The translations under genes and the position numbers were made by a program. Below are positions 1-13,400 of a stretch of DNA of 64,000 nucleotides, in pieces. The notes beneath the pieces were generated by a model. It was given only the letters and a program-made list of their open reading frames with translations, ran no database searches and was not told the origin of the DNA. Numbering within the stretch: position 1 is the first letter of the stretch; each line of letters opens with the position of its first letter. The DNA comes from Nymphaea colorata (lineage: Eukaryota > Streptophyta > Magnoliopsida > Nymphaeales > Nymphaeaceae). The stretch lies in the NCBI RefSeq assembly GCF_008831285.2, contig NC_045144.1:20351716-20415715 (forward strand), read 5' to 3'.

Positions 1-17
1 AGGAAATAAAATAAAAA

Positions 18-457
18 GTCACATCCATGACCATAAATATCGTGATATTAACGAGAAAATGATAAAAAAGAAAAATTTCAAGAAAAATGCATCTTCTTGA
101 AAAAATGTGAAAAATATATTTTTCGTGTTCTTCTCACATTTTCCCTTTTCTTTTGTTTTTATTTTTTTAAGGTTAGTGACATCATGGATTCACCTTTAAA
201 CATAAATTAAATTATTTATTATCATTCTTATTATCATTAAGACATTATTGATATCATTTTATCTAGTTTTTTAATGGCTTCTTATTTGTTTCTCATTTGC
301 TTTACTTTTACCTAATTTTAGGATTTTTTTCTTTTGTAAAAAATTTGCGAAGACTTTCCCAAAATCTTTTCGAGATAAACAATTTTGCAGAAAAATTTTC
401 GAGAAAAACCTCACCATTAGGAACCTGAGAATGATATTTGTAGCTATGGTCACACAC
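18..457. mobile_element. Mutator-like MITE, copy 1
   Basis: The element body is about 27-448. It is flanked by near-identical 9-mers gtcacatcc (18-26) and gtcacacac (449-457), the 9-bp target duplication size typical of Mutator-like elements. The left end reads atgaccataaatatc. The right end, read in reverse complement, is catagctacaaatatc, so the ends form an imperfect inverted repeat. The interior is AT-rich and non-coding. Two related copies lie at 7763-8035 and about 15464-15799. Superfamily assignment rests on the duplication length and the ends only. Confidence 0.55.
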
Positions 458-1612
458 CAAATGGAACATCAAAATTGATTTTCTGGCGTTTCAACTGGGT
501 TGTCAACTTGGTTTCAGGGGTGGTGAAGCTGGAAGCCCTCCTCGAGGTCACCCATTAGGATTTTTTAACATCCTACCTGCAAGCCACAACAGAGGTCCGC
601 ATAGCCATCTTTAAGGCCTTTATTACAGTTATTGCTCATTAGGATACTATGTGGTAGAGTTTATGAAGAATAATGAGGCACATCATTAGTCATATGATTC
701 AGTTTGAGGAATTTATATATTCTAGCCTCAAGCAAATGATGAAGTACAAGTCCGCTTTCAGAATGGCGATGGCTATGTTATAAATAAGAAAATGCTCAGT
801 TAGAGGCAGAAAATATGTTAATGTCCACTGGTAGCAGTGAATCAGCCAACCAAATGAAATTTCACCCCAATTTAAGTCATTGTGCAACTGTTTGCATTTA
901 ATAAATAACTACCCCGCGTTTTGGAATGGTGGCCACGATAAGACCGCAATCTTACCATCCAACAGTAGTAAGCTACTCTACTAGACTGATTCCATGCAAC
1001 ACTTGCAGAAGATCAGCAACTGAATGAACTATTACTGTATCCATTTTCTGTTACTGGCAATTTTGCACAAAGGATTAAACCCAGAGGCATACAAGAAACA
1101 GTGCCACAAATCCCTTAAAGCATATTGTTTCTTTCATTTCATTAAGCAGTTCGATTCTTTTGTTCTTTACAGAAATTTGAGTTCAGTGGCATCTCACGTT
1201 GTCATGCACCAGAAGTGTTTATTACATGAAGCATTCCGAAAAACTACATTATCAAAACATCGGACAAAAAACGTGCCCAGAATGGAATTTCTCTTCCTCT
1301 CAACTGATAGAAAAAAGTGCCAACAATGAAAAAACCTTGGGTAACAGGGAGATAGCAACACAACAAAGGACATCACCATAGAGTAGAATGCCATAGCTTG
1401 AGGAACTGCAAGGCAGTTTCCTATCTTTCAGCTTACCAAATCATGCAATATAAACTATGAACTACACCTCCAATGCAGAAAACAACAGTATTCAAGATCA
1501 GGAAATGGAAATCTCTGATAATGTAGTCAACTTGGAGAAGAAAATGAATGCTAGATGAAAAGATAGACCAAGAAATAACCAACATCCACATACTTGTAGC
1601 TAGGCATGTTAA
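458..1612. other. Gene-poor 3' flank of ZW10
   Basis: Only short open frames occur here. None shows a recognisable domain or a chain of plausible exons. I see no supported gene. Confidence 0.5.
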
Positions 1613-2005
1613 CAAATCAGATTCAAATCAAATATACCCCTAACTATATCTGCTTTTTCAAATATTCACATATTCAGATTCCAATACCAACAAAGAGAAG
1701 TGATATCTAAATCTGAATATGCTTTTACATTCATTTCCAAATCCAAATCCAAATTTTGAACCAAATTTGGCATTTTTCAAAATTGTAAGAGAATAAGGTA
1801 TACAATATTTATTTAAAAATAAATCAGATCATAATCATATCAGATATTTATGTACATCTGGATCCGAATCTAATGGGATGTCATCTCTTAAATCAGAATC
1901 CAATCCGATTTCTTAATCGGATATTAATTTTTTTTCATATCCAATTTTTTTAGAACGGTTCAGTCGGATATCCAATCTAGATCAGATATATTGACATCTC
2001 TACGT
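1613..2005. repeat. Degenerate TIR repeat rich in aaatccgaat words
   Basis: The segment is built from diverged aaatccaaat and aatcggatat words. Its left end (taggcatgttaacaaatcag, from about 1602) resembles the reverse complement of its right end (tagagatgtcaatatatctg, to about 2001), which suggests an old terminal-inverted-repeat element. A similar aaatctgaat-rich stretch lies at about 24290-24480 in a lipase intron. No clear target duplication remains. Confidence 0.4.
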
Positions 2006-2240
2006 GTGACAGGAAGGCATCAGAAAACAAAGGTGAAAAAAGGAGACTTAGTTCTAGATTCCAAATGAATTTTGTCATCAACTTCAATATATCTTGTAAG
2101 CATATTAATCAGAAACAGAAACTGCGGAGAAAAATTGGAAAGAAAAGGCAAATGACATTAATATAGAGAAACGAGGACTAAATAATATACTTAATTTACA
2201 TAAAAAAACTTCAATGATGCCATGTAATGAATAAATGAAC

Positions 2241-2468
2241 TCAGCTGCTGACTAGATCCCAGGTGAACGGAATCCATCTGCCCTTTCCTGGGAGAAGAAC
2301 AGTTCTTGTTATCTTCATAGCCTCTTTAGAATCGTAATAGTAGATGGGCTGCTGCTTATTTGTTATATTGCCTCTCAACCACAATATAATGTTGGCGGTG
2401 CCAGTATGCAGACAACCTTTACACATCTCGGTATTTGTGGTGGACCAGACACAGTCCACACAGGAAAC
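2241..2468 (-). other. Unidentified Cys-rich open exon-like segment downstream of ZW10
   Basis: On the minus strand a plausible acceptor (aaatcag) is followed by 75 open codons ending in TGA at 2241-2243. The first part contains the cysteine pairs SCVDC and MCKGC spaced like a small zinc knuckle. The later part (for example YYYDSKEAMKITR) looks protein-like. The frame is phase 0, so it could be joined to the ZW10 exon ending at 3677 as an alternative last exon. It could equally be a decayed exon of an unrelated gene or a TE fragment. I do not recognise the family. Confidence 0.3.
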
Positions 2469-2807
2469 CTGATTTCATGTAAATCAATAAGCCATCTCAT
2501 AAATCACAGTCAACAGTAAATAATCACAGTCCGTGATAAATAATGAGACTGCAAAATGGCCAATATAAGATGTCCAAAAAACTGCTTCTTCATCTGCATT
2601 ATGTTCACATGGGAAGACAATATGCAACAAACACAGTTTCCCAGAAAAAGTGCAATTCATTCAGATGACCAGTATCAATCAACTGAACATCTTGTGGCTG
2701 AAACAAGAAGTAAGCAAGGGTGTAGAAACAACTTGTGATCTATGCATATTCCTTTCAACGATCTGACCTTTCAACGATCAGACGTTATTTTACCTCACGT
2801 ACCTGTT

Positions 2808-5800
2808 CTAAAAATAAGCACTTTCTATTCTAGATAGGCACTCCTTTCGTATAGGTGAATCAGCAAATATTGCTTTCACAAAATCCAGAACCTGTACACC
2901 AATAAAAGCAAATGTTTCATGAGAGAAATTTCAGATACCAGAAAAATTATTAACTGAACATAACTAACAAACTCACCGTAATTATACATGAAAACTACAT
3001 AATTAAAAGAGTTTAAGTTGCATGCAAATAGTCGGCTGTAGTCATTGTGATTCACAAATCTAAAATCAGATTGATGGCGATCACCAATCCTCCATAAAAA
3101 AAAGTATGGAATCATGTTTGCACACAGATGATCACCATAGATACTAAAAGACGTCATGAAAAAATAATGCCATTTAAAACTATTTGGAAGTTCTACATGC
3201 TCTTCCTCATATTATGGAGAAAACAGACTGCATCTTGCATTTTTCGAGCAATACAATTGGAAAGAGACCTCTCATCATAGTCACGAGTCTTTCCATTTAA
3301 TGATTAAAGAACTTTGTTCTACAGAGCACCCTTTGCAAGTTCAGAAATGAGAAAGGAAATAAAACTGCTTCTTCGCACGACACAGAAATAAACAGAGAAA
3401 GGTATTGTAATCAGATTCATGTTGTTGGGTCATTAATCATGTAATTCCAATACCAACTCTCCATAAGAATGGAGTGAGTCATATATGCTTGGTAAATAGA
3501 TGTGGAACACTCCCGAGCAACTTAATGAGACCAAATGAATGTGTGGTGTCACTAATCCATGAACAGATAATTAAAGATGCGCAACTGAATTATATATAAT
3601 GACACTAATCCACTGCACCACATCCACAAGGTCACCTGTGCAGTTAGCACAAATATTGTAACAATTAAATTCTTACCTCCAACTTTGAAAAGCCACAACT
3701 AGCAAGAGAGCCATCTTCCCAAGCCGCTGTAATTGATTTAAGAGACATATCCAATAAATCTGGAAAATTAAAAGTAGAACTTTCACTACATAATAGAGCA
3801 ATTAACCACTAGTTTAAAGACTGAGAATAAGGCAAACCTGCTAGTTTGCGGAGCTTGCATAAAGAAGGTATTAAATTCTCCAATTCAAACCATACGTCAC
3901 TGTCTGATCTCCTATCCTCACTTTTGTTGATTCTTATAGTCTCGAATAAAGTAGATAAATTCTCTAATATAATGTAGATTAATCTTTGAAGCTGCAAATT
4001 TTAATACTATGAGTGACCAAAAAAGGAAAAAAAATCCAAAAGTTCACAATAGACAATATATAAATAAGTACATTAAATAAAATTAACCACTAACTGATGG
4101 AGGAGCTGACCTGAAGTGTCTCATCAGCCCCCAGGTCATCTAGTTGGAGTACATCTTCATTTATCCTCGAGAAAACACGATCCAAAATGCTGCAAAGTGT
4201 TCTCCTATATGTAGCTGGAATGAGCACTGGTTCCCACAAGATATGAACCTTTTCAAGGACAAATACAACCTGATTTGGCAAAACAATTACCATTCAGATA
4301 TGCACCAATAATGTAAAATCTGGTCCATCTTTTTTGTAGCTTGATCTCATACCAAATGTTAAGACACAATGTATCTCAAATCTAGTGATTTGTCCTGATT
4401 AGTGCGAAACTGTTTCACTCTCCCAAGCAATGATAGAAACTCAAACCCAATCATGATTCTTCACCACATTTCTGACCTGATACCATATCTAAGCTAAGGA
4501 AAGAGGGGTTTTCTTGGTAGGTTATCAGACATTTCCCAAACATCACCCTTTCAGACACTAAAGATTCCTGTTCCTCCCTGTGGCTGTCCAATAGACCTGG
4601 AAGCGAACCCATGAAATTCATAGCCAGCTAAGAATAAGGGGAAGAGGACAGGTCAAGACTGTCACATATAGGAGGAGCTAGGTCAGTTCCCGGATCATAT
4701 GTAATATACAACTGAGCTATGCTGTAATAGCAGTCTTTTCCATGCCCTTAATTAACCAGCCATTGAGATGCTCATAAAGTAATAATCTAAAGTTGTAACA
4801 TATTAAAAATAGATATTTTAACAGTTTTAATATTTATAGATGGATCCAGAGTTCTGAAACTTATACTAAGCACAGACACTGATCATATTATTGTTTGCTT
4901 TACTTATAATTGACTGGCTATTGGCTATCATGTTGTGCAGTTGTTAGATATAATCATGTCCAGAAACAGCAAAAATCCTGTATAATATACAGGAAGCAAG
5001 AGGTATTTCTATTTTTGTTGAGATTTCAGTACCTGTTGCAGAACCTTTTAAGTTTATCTGTTGAAGTAACTCAAAATAGCTTAAACAGATAACAGTAATA
5101 AAATCAAAGAATACTCGCACAAACATGTCACAAAAAACACATGAATGAATGACATAAACATTTAGAAATTGAAACAAACCTGGTCTATAGCAAACTTTGC
5201 TGACTCAAAGTTCTGCCTTTGGTGAGTATTTTGAAATCCATTTGCACCATCCAAAGCCTGGAGCACAGGAAGAAAGACATAAGAATCAGATATGGCTTCT
5301 TTCAAGAATTTATCCAATATTACTAAGCCAAGATATTCAGCTTTGACCTCTTTTATATTCAGATCAGTAAGTTGAATTTGTTTCTGGAGTGTTTCTGCTG
5401 CTAACTGTTGGAAATTCGGGGCTATATCCACAAAGACCATAAGTTCACTTAGAGCAGATGGAGCAAATGCACGATACTGAAAAGAAAACAAGTACAAAGT
5501 TCAGCTGTTATGTACACTATACTGCAAAAGAGAAAATGAACACGAGAAACAAGATGAACACTTTCTCTGTCAAAGAAGTTCATTTCTCAAACTTCAAAAT
5601 AGAAGTATAATATTTTACATGGCCATCATGGCACAGGAATATGGTATTCAGAAACTAAGAAGTTCACCAAATTAACAGTAAAGAAAAAGATTTATAGAAC
5701 CACATGCTATTGCTCATTCACCACAAATTTTCCAGTCAACATCTGATCCTGCATTAGAGCTGTGGAGCTTAATTTTCATAATTTGCAAATCTTGTTGGTT

Positions 5801-8800
5801 TAGGCAGAAGCACTTTATAACCATAATAACATCTGGTTCTCAGGAATCAGGATCATCATGGAATGGGAAAATCTTGGAACAATGCAGAAAAGTTGTTTTG
5901 CTTGGGAAAGTTTCAACCTGCAAGTCTTTGAAGAATGATAAAACATTTACATGTCAAATATGTGAAAAAAAAATTACCAAACTAAAACAATATAGGATCC
6001 ATTGTCCCCATCAGCCATATGAACTCGTTGACTACTTTCAAGTTGTTTCTCACAAATCCAGCCCTATGTATGGATGCAGGACATCCAAAACTCTAAGATT
6101 AGAAAAAAAAACCAGTCATGAAAATCTGACGTGCAGATCAGATTGTATATAAGGATTTTCAAGTTTTATGGTTTAAGCATCTTCAGCCTGTTGCTTACAA
6201 TCTAGAGATCGGAATGTCATGATTTTAACCGTAATTCCCTCATAGTCATTGAAATTCTACATCAATATATGGGTTAGGTTTCATCTTTAATATTTTTTTT
6301 TTGTTTTTTACTAATAAATTAAAGATACTAAAATGGACTAAAGTTTCTTTTTCAATAAGCAAACCACAGCTAGAAAGAGGTAAGACCAGACCATGAACAT
6401 TTAAACTCTTGCCTTCAACTTAAAGTATCAAGTCCAACTTAATGACAGTTTGACAACCAGTTGTCCATAAAGAAGAAAATCTGATATTTTATGCAACTAA
6501 AATCCTATGTACCATAAGTTTCAACAACATATACATCATGATAACCTCAAACCACACAGAAATGAAATCAAGTCTCAACAAAGATGAAAACCTGATATTT
6601 TATGCAACTAACATCATATATATCACAAGTCTCAAGTATCAACAACATATACATCATGATAACCTCAAACCACACAGAAATGAAATCAAGGCACCTGTAC
6701 ATTTTCTATTTGTCATACGGAGATATGTTAAAGTGAGGGTTGGTACAAGATTATACAACGGTCAATCCACTCCCGGTCTTCCAAAAGCTATTGCAGTACA
6801 GTAAGTCTCTCTAAAGAAATACAGACAGGAAACATGTACATAACACAGGCGATAATAAAACCAGAATATACACTGACATGATAAAAGATACTAGACATCT
6901 CTATCTGAACAGAAACTGCAAGACTAATTGCCACTCATTGTAGCACGAGCAGCAAAGAACAAACTCAAAGCCTAAATTTTGTTGGATGAGAAATAAGATC
7001 TTGCTAAAGCAAGAAAAAACCAAAAGACTACCATACCTCAAATGCAAGCCCTAAAGCCTCCTGTGACAGATGCAGAAGATCATTGTATACGAGTATAGCA
7101 GCTTGGCTTACAGTTTTCAATTGCTTTTCTAGCTTCATAAAGAAAGAAAAGAGTAAACATCCAAATGTAGAATGCAAATATTGAGAATGAGACATAAAGC
7201 TATCAGTTACAACAGATGTGAAGATGTGAAATTCTTCAAGAACATAAAGAATAGCTAACACCAACATTCAAGCAAAGCATTCCCAACAATCATCATATAA
7301 AGGGAGAAAAACTGGTGATATAAATTCCTAAAACAACGTCATTTAGAAAGAAATGTGCATTGAGCTAATACCTCATTAATGTTTTTTACTGGTTCAACCA
7401 TGACAGATAATGCCATGTTTATCTAGATTCCTACATGTACCACGGATAAAACAATTTTGAGGATTCACAGCGGCAACACAACTATAAAAAAGAAAACCTA
7501 GTCTAGCTTGCAGCAAGTTCATGATGGCATACGGGAAACATTTTATGCAAGAACGCAGTATGTCCATTTTCAAACTAAAACAAACAGTCTATAGTGTAGT
7601 TTATGGTTGCACCCACATTCCGTGTTTAGATAGGAATTGCAAGAGAGGGCCATGGTGAGAAATATTTATCTGGGCAGAAGCAATTCATGCAGGCTAATTT
7701 TTTATTTTAAGAATCAGGCAAGATATCCAAGATTCAAATGCCATATTGGTAAGTATCCACTATAGCCACAAATATTGTTCTTGGGTTTTTATCGGCAAAG
7801 TTTTTCTCGCGTATTTATCAGCAAAGTTGTTTTTTCCAAGAAAATCTCGGGAACATCTCAGAATTTTTTAAAAAAATAAAAATCAAAATGTTAAGCAACA
7901 ATAAAAGAAATGAAAAAACTAATAAGTATTGTATTGCATTTAGGAGGTTATGTTAAATCCCGTTTTTATTGTTTTCCTTTTTTTCCCGTTAATATCGCAA
8001 TATTTTTGAAAATATCATGATATTTGTGGCTATGGTATCCACTACAGGTTGAGGCATACAACATCCAGAATCACCAACATATCAACGATTTGAAAACAAC
8101 CCAACGGTATCAACATTTTAGAATAGCTCAGAGTATGAAGCAAAACACTGCAGACACACACACATATATGAACTATACTAGGTTTGTATTTTTCACAAAA
8201 AACGCTTTTTCATGCATCTTAATTTTATGTTTTATGTGAATGTCTCTTTAACTTTAACAATTTATATCATAAAAACTATTCTTCATATTTTCTCTTTCAA
8301 TTTTTCGAACTGAGATTTTCCCCAATACATCCCAAGAAAAAACAATTTCAGAAATCCTTACAAGAGAAAGCTCACAAAGAAATTTATAAGCATGAGCTCA
8401 GTTAGTATATACAAGCCCATCTTCTAGATTTAAACAATATCATTTCACATCATGATCAGTTCACTAAAGATACAGTGACACCTCTGGTCTTTCCACTGCT
8501 ACAGATAATATATCTTCATATACAATCTAAGAAGCCTCTATTGAACAGAATAATAAGATGAAGTGCATATCTGTCCATCATGTCCATTCCATCTCTGAAA
8601 AGTTACTCTCAAATTTTGCAGCTACATCTACATTCTTTTCCACATGATATGCCTCACCTAGGAAAAGAGCTTGACAGTGGCAAGCAAGTGACTAAATAAA
8701 GACATGATTATGTCAACAACTAACATTGACTGGAAGAAGAATCAAAACAGACCAATAGATTAAGGTACATTATTTTGACAAATTTTCTCTGATAAAATTA

Positions 8801-10413
8801 CTTCTTATATAGGAAAAGAATCTCATGATCATGAATAAACAGAAAGAAATGAGTATGTGATGAATAACCTTGACTGGAATAATAACAAGATAAAGCAGGA
8901 GGGAATCCCTTGCAGCATGATAAAATTCGAGTGCCACCATGTTTGATGATACAGAAGCATCCTACACAGAGTTGACATTATCAAAAAAGAAAAAAAAAGT
9001 CATACGAGAATTACCACAAAGACTTAAAAGACATCCAAGGTGGACATTCTCAAAAATCTTTTGAAACTGAAGAATCAAAATGAACCCAAAACTTTTCATG
9101 GTTGCAGCTTCTTGTAAAAGAATTTTAGAACTAGCAGAAATGTTTATTTGTAACATGCCTAACATTATGCCATAAAATCCAAGAGCCTTGAAAATCATAG
9201 GTCACACCCTCTATTGTCGAACCCTACATTGGATAGTTGCAAATGACCCTGATACCAACTACAGCAGTCCATCCAAGAACCTATCTGGGTCTCCAATTAG
9301 GTGAATCCATTCAACCATATAGCCAGAGTTTATTTGTCAATGACAAAGGCTAGAACCATGATTAACCATACAGTTCTTTGACTGTTTACATGTCCAACTA
9401 CAATTACAAGTAATGCTCCCAAACTCTGTCACACGGGTACTGTTCTTAAGGAGCAGTACCTGTACCGTACCGATATGATACCGGTACAGGTACTGGTACA
9501 CACTTGGGTGCATCTCGGGTACTTGTTTGACCATACCGGGTACAGTCAACGTACCTGGGTACGTATCTGGCTTTTTTCCGACTCAATCAAAGTTGACCGT
9601 GTCCAAAACCATCTTTAAATTAGGGCTTTTGTTTTTCTTTTTTACTTTTAAACAAAACGCAAAACCCTCGACTGTTGTCAAGGGCTCTATGTATCACCCA
9701 CAGCAGCAGCACATGTGGAGTTCTCCGGCGACATTGGGTGCTCGATCGACTGGATTTTGGCAGTTTTCAGCGAGAAGCAATGTCTCTGGTGAAGGGCAAT
9801 GCAGCTGCTGTTGTTCAACGACTTCTCCATCGCTGATTTGGGCATTTTTTGTTGAAGCTTCATATTTAAGCTTCTTTTTGTTTTTGGCAGTCTCTAGTTG
9901 TCCATCAATCTATCAGTTTACTTCTGGCGGCAGGTTTAGAATCGTCTGTCCTTCTTCTATGACCTGAATCAACTATTCTTCTTTTTTCTTCTTCAAAAAT
10001 CATATCATCTACAATCGTGCATGCTCCTATGTTATTTTCTGTAATTCGCCCATTCCATTTCAGCATTTAGCACTTAGATTCCAGTTCCACAATGCTGAGT
10101 CGTACTTCGTATTTGACTGTCTAAGGGGCTGTTCAGTTGTTTGGTAGATGATTTTCCTCATTCCATTGCAACTGTGCAATATATGCAGCAGACAACATTG
10201 AGATTGATATGTATTTTGTCCACATGCATAAAGTTTTTCATAGGTTTCTTAAACACACTGCTGCAGGAGCCGTTGGTATATATCTTTTGTGTTTTTTACT
10301 TGTTTATGTTGATATATGTTTTCTAGTTTATGTTGATATATATGTTTTATGTTGTTTACTTGTCATAGATATTTTTATGTTGTTTACTTGTTCATCATTT
10401 CTTAGTAAGTTTT

Positions 10414-10473
<60 letters not shown>

Positions 10474-13400
10474 CCATACCCCCGCACCCAAGTTTTTTGA
10501 AAATGATCCATACCCGTACCCATACACACACCTGCACTGGTACCCATACCTACACACGTACCTATGTGACATAGCACCCAAATTGGAGTGTCCATGTGAC
10601 ATAGTGCCCCAAGCCTTGTCAGTCCTATTCGACCATGTGAAAGAAAAGTCTATTCCAACAGATTACATTTCTCAATTTTCCATGCAAGAAACAAGGAATT
10701 TTTTATGTATATATTTTTTTCAAACAAGGAAAGAGTGATTTCTCTTTCAATTTGGCGACAATGTAATAGTATTTAATTCTTCATGAATTTCCACTACTCA
10801 GTTACCATTCCTTAGATAGTGATATGCTTAAGTAGACTTGCCAATCTCATTGCATTGTTCAAAAGAGTATCTGACTTTGGGGATACACTTTGCAAGAGAT
10901 TTACATAAATTTTTAAACAAGTTTGTCAATGCAAAATTACGTCTAAAATGGCAATGATGATCTCCATTTTTCGAATTTTCAACTTTTTCTAAATTTGCAG
11001 ATAGGCCCCTAGACTTGGCTGATTTGCCTAGGCTGGTTGCTCTTAGGCGACCTGTTACTTGAAAATGCCTAAGCCATCATCTAGGCCCTCAACAGGCTAT
11101 TTTTTCTCCAACAACCTAGATTTTTTTTCCCTACTATCTGAGGCAAATTTTCTTCTTCTTCTTCTTCTGTTTTAATGCAACCCATTTATTTGATGTTGCA
11201 TATTTGCACATGGGCACATAGCACAAGTTAGTACATACACCATCACACTTGAATATTTTATAATGCCCCTGTGGCTGTGGCTAAAGTCTTTCAGCGACAG
11301 ATTATTTAGCCATCCAGCAGCTGGCTGGTTCACACACACACACACACACACACACACAACACATAGATACATACATATATATATATATGTTTATTAGAAA
11401 TTATAACAAAAATGGTTTTATGATATTGACATGGAAGCTGTACTATTTAAAAAATCTATGTTCCCCCTTTTTTATTTAAATTAGATATTTTAGGCTCTTT
11501 TTAGGCTTTTACGTTTAAAAATTATAGTTACACATTTAGTAGTAGCTAATTAAGAAAATATTTTTTTTTTCATACTCTGTAACACTGGAAAACATTGATA
11601 TTGACTTGTAAGTTCCTTTTATGCTACATGACTTGTAAACAATTGTTCAATTTCATTAAATTTGATTTTTCAAACTTCTAACTGTGATTTTATGAAATGT
11701 CAAAATTTTAATTGTTTTATCGTTATAAGTTGATAGTTAGAGGTGCTTCATTGAAAACGTTTCAGCCCTTTCGTTCTTTCTCTCTCTCTTTTTTTTTCTT
11801 TTTGACTGCTTAATGTGCCTAACCCTGCTAGACTCTAGGCGCAACCCACTGCCTAGGCTGCATAGAGTGCGTTTGACAACATGGTTTCCATAATCATGGA
11901 GACAAGCGGAGAATCACTGATCTCCTTTGCATCCAAGAGTTTGCAGCATCAGAGAATAAATCAGCAAAATGTTAGACATTCAGAGGTAGTACCAACAACA
12001 GAAACAATAGCACATTATTGGACTCTGCTTGTTTGTTTTCGCATGATTTATTCAAGACAAGAACTTGATATTCAAACCTCAACAACAGGCCAAAAATTTT
12101 TCAATCAATAGAAATATGTATTGTTTTTTACACAATAGAATTATGGAACTTAATTTCCAAGAATTCATTTGTCAGGTACCTCAAGTGTTTCCCGGACTAG
12201 TTTCATGAGTTGAGATGCAGCTCTAGACACCAGGCGAACATTAGGCCAAAAAGGGATATCCTCTTTGTTGTTTGAGAGATTATCAGCATTTGTACCTTCA
12301 AGACTCTCACTCCTTCTTGTGTTTTCCTGTAAAAGAATGCCATCCTTTCTATGACGTGAACTTCTGAAGAACCAACAGTAATAGCAACATGCTTACCTGA
12401 GAAAGAGAAAAGTCACAACTCAAAAGCAGTTTTCGAGCTTTTGCCACAATTTCATTCTTCTTCCTGGAAGCAAAGTGGACTTCGACATTCTGAGCAAATC
12501 TGGTCAACTTTTCATTCTGGCCATCAGTCATTGGAATAAACAAGATGTCTCCCAATGACCCTTCAAACTCTTCTGTGGCTTTCAAGATACCTTGATATTC
12601 AGCAACCTTAGATGCTTCACTAGGCACAACCTGCTCAAGTAATTAATGATTCTAAAAGTTCAGCAACAGTGCATGGAGAAATGAATCATTCAAGAAGATG
12701 AATAGTAAATCAGTAAATTACGGAGTGACAACTGAGTATTTCAAATTTTCAATAATACCACAAGATCTTTGAAAGCAATAAAAGCAGTGAAAGACATGGA
12801 AGGCTTCGTCTATTAGACCACAAGCTCGCATAGAATCGTGTTCGATAAGTCTATTATCTAATGACATGAACATTAGCAAGATCTTAGAAAAGTTAAACCA
12901 CAAAAATCAAAATAATATAGTTTAGCTATATCTCAGCAGAGGTAAATCCCACAACAATGTAGGTTCGCCAGACAAATTATCATTCATAGTTTAAGTAACA
13001 AAGCAGCACCGAGTTCACAACTGCAAAGTGATGAAGACCTTGTACACTCTAAAGGTCAAATGAAGTTCACATATAAACATTACTTTCAAAATGATCATTG
13101 AGTGCCAAATTTTCTTGCATAAAGGTTCACTTTAAATCCTGCAGATTAGAGGAACATAGCTGCCATCTGAATCAGCAACAGTGCATGCATGCATAGACAT
13201 GCTAAAGGCACTAATGACTAATCATGTATAGCATATCTGGTTGAGAAATTTTTACTCAAAGAAGCCTGCCAGCCACTGAAATATGTTATTCTCATGGGAT
13301 CATGAGAGCCCTAGGATGTGATTACATCAAACTGGAACATTTTGAACTCTTTACATCCTGGAACATTTTGAACTCTTCCATCCCAGAACACTTAGAATAC

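Noticed and set aside
9527-9967. A 146-codon open frame inside hAT-like element A
   Set aside because: It shows no BED finger, hAT dimerisation or DDE-type motif and lies in biased sequence. It is probably chance within the transposon.
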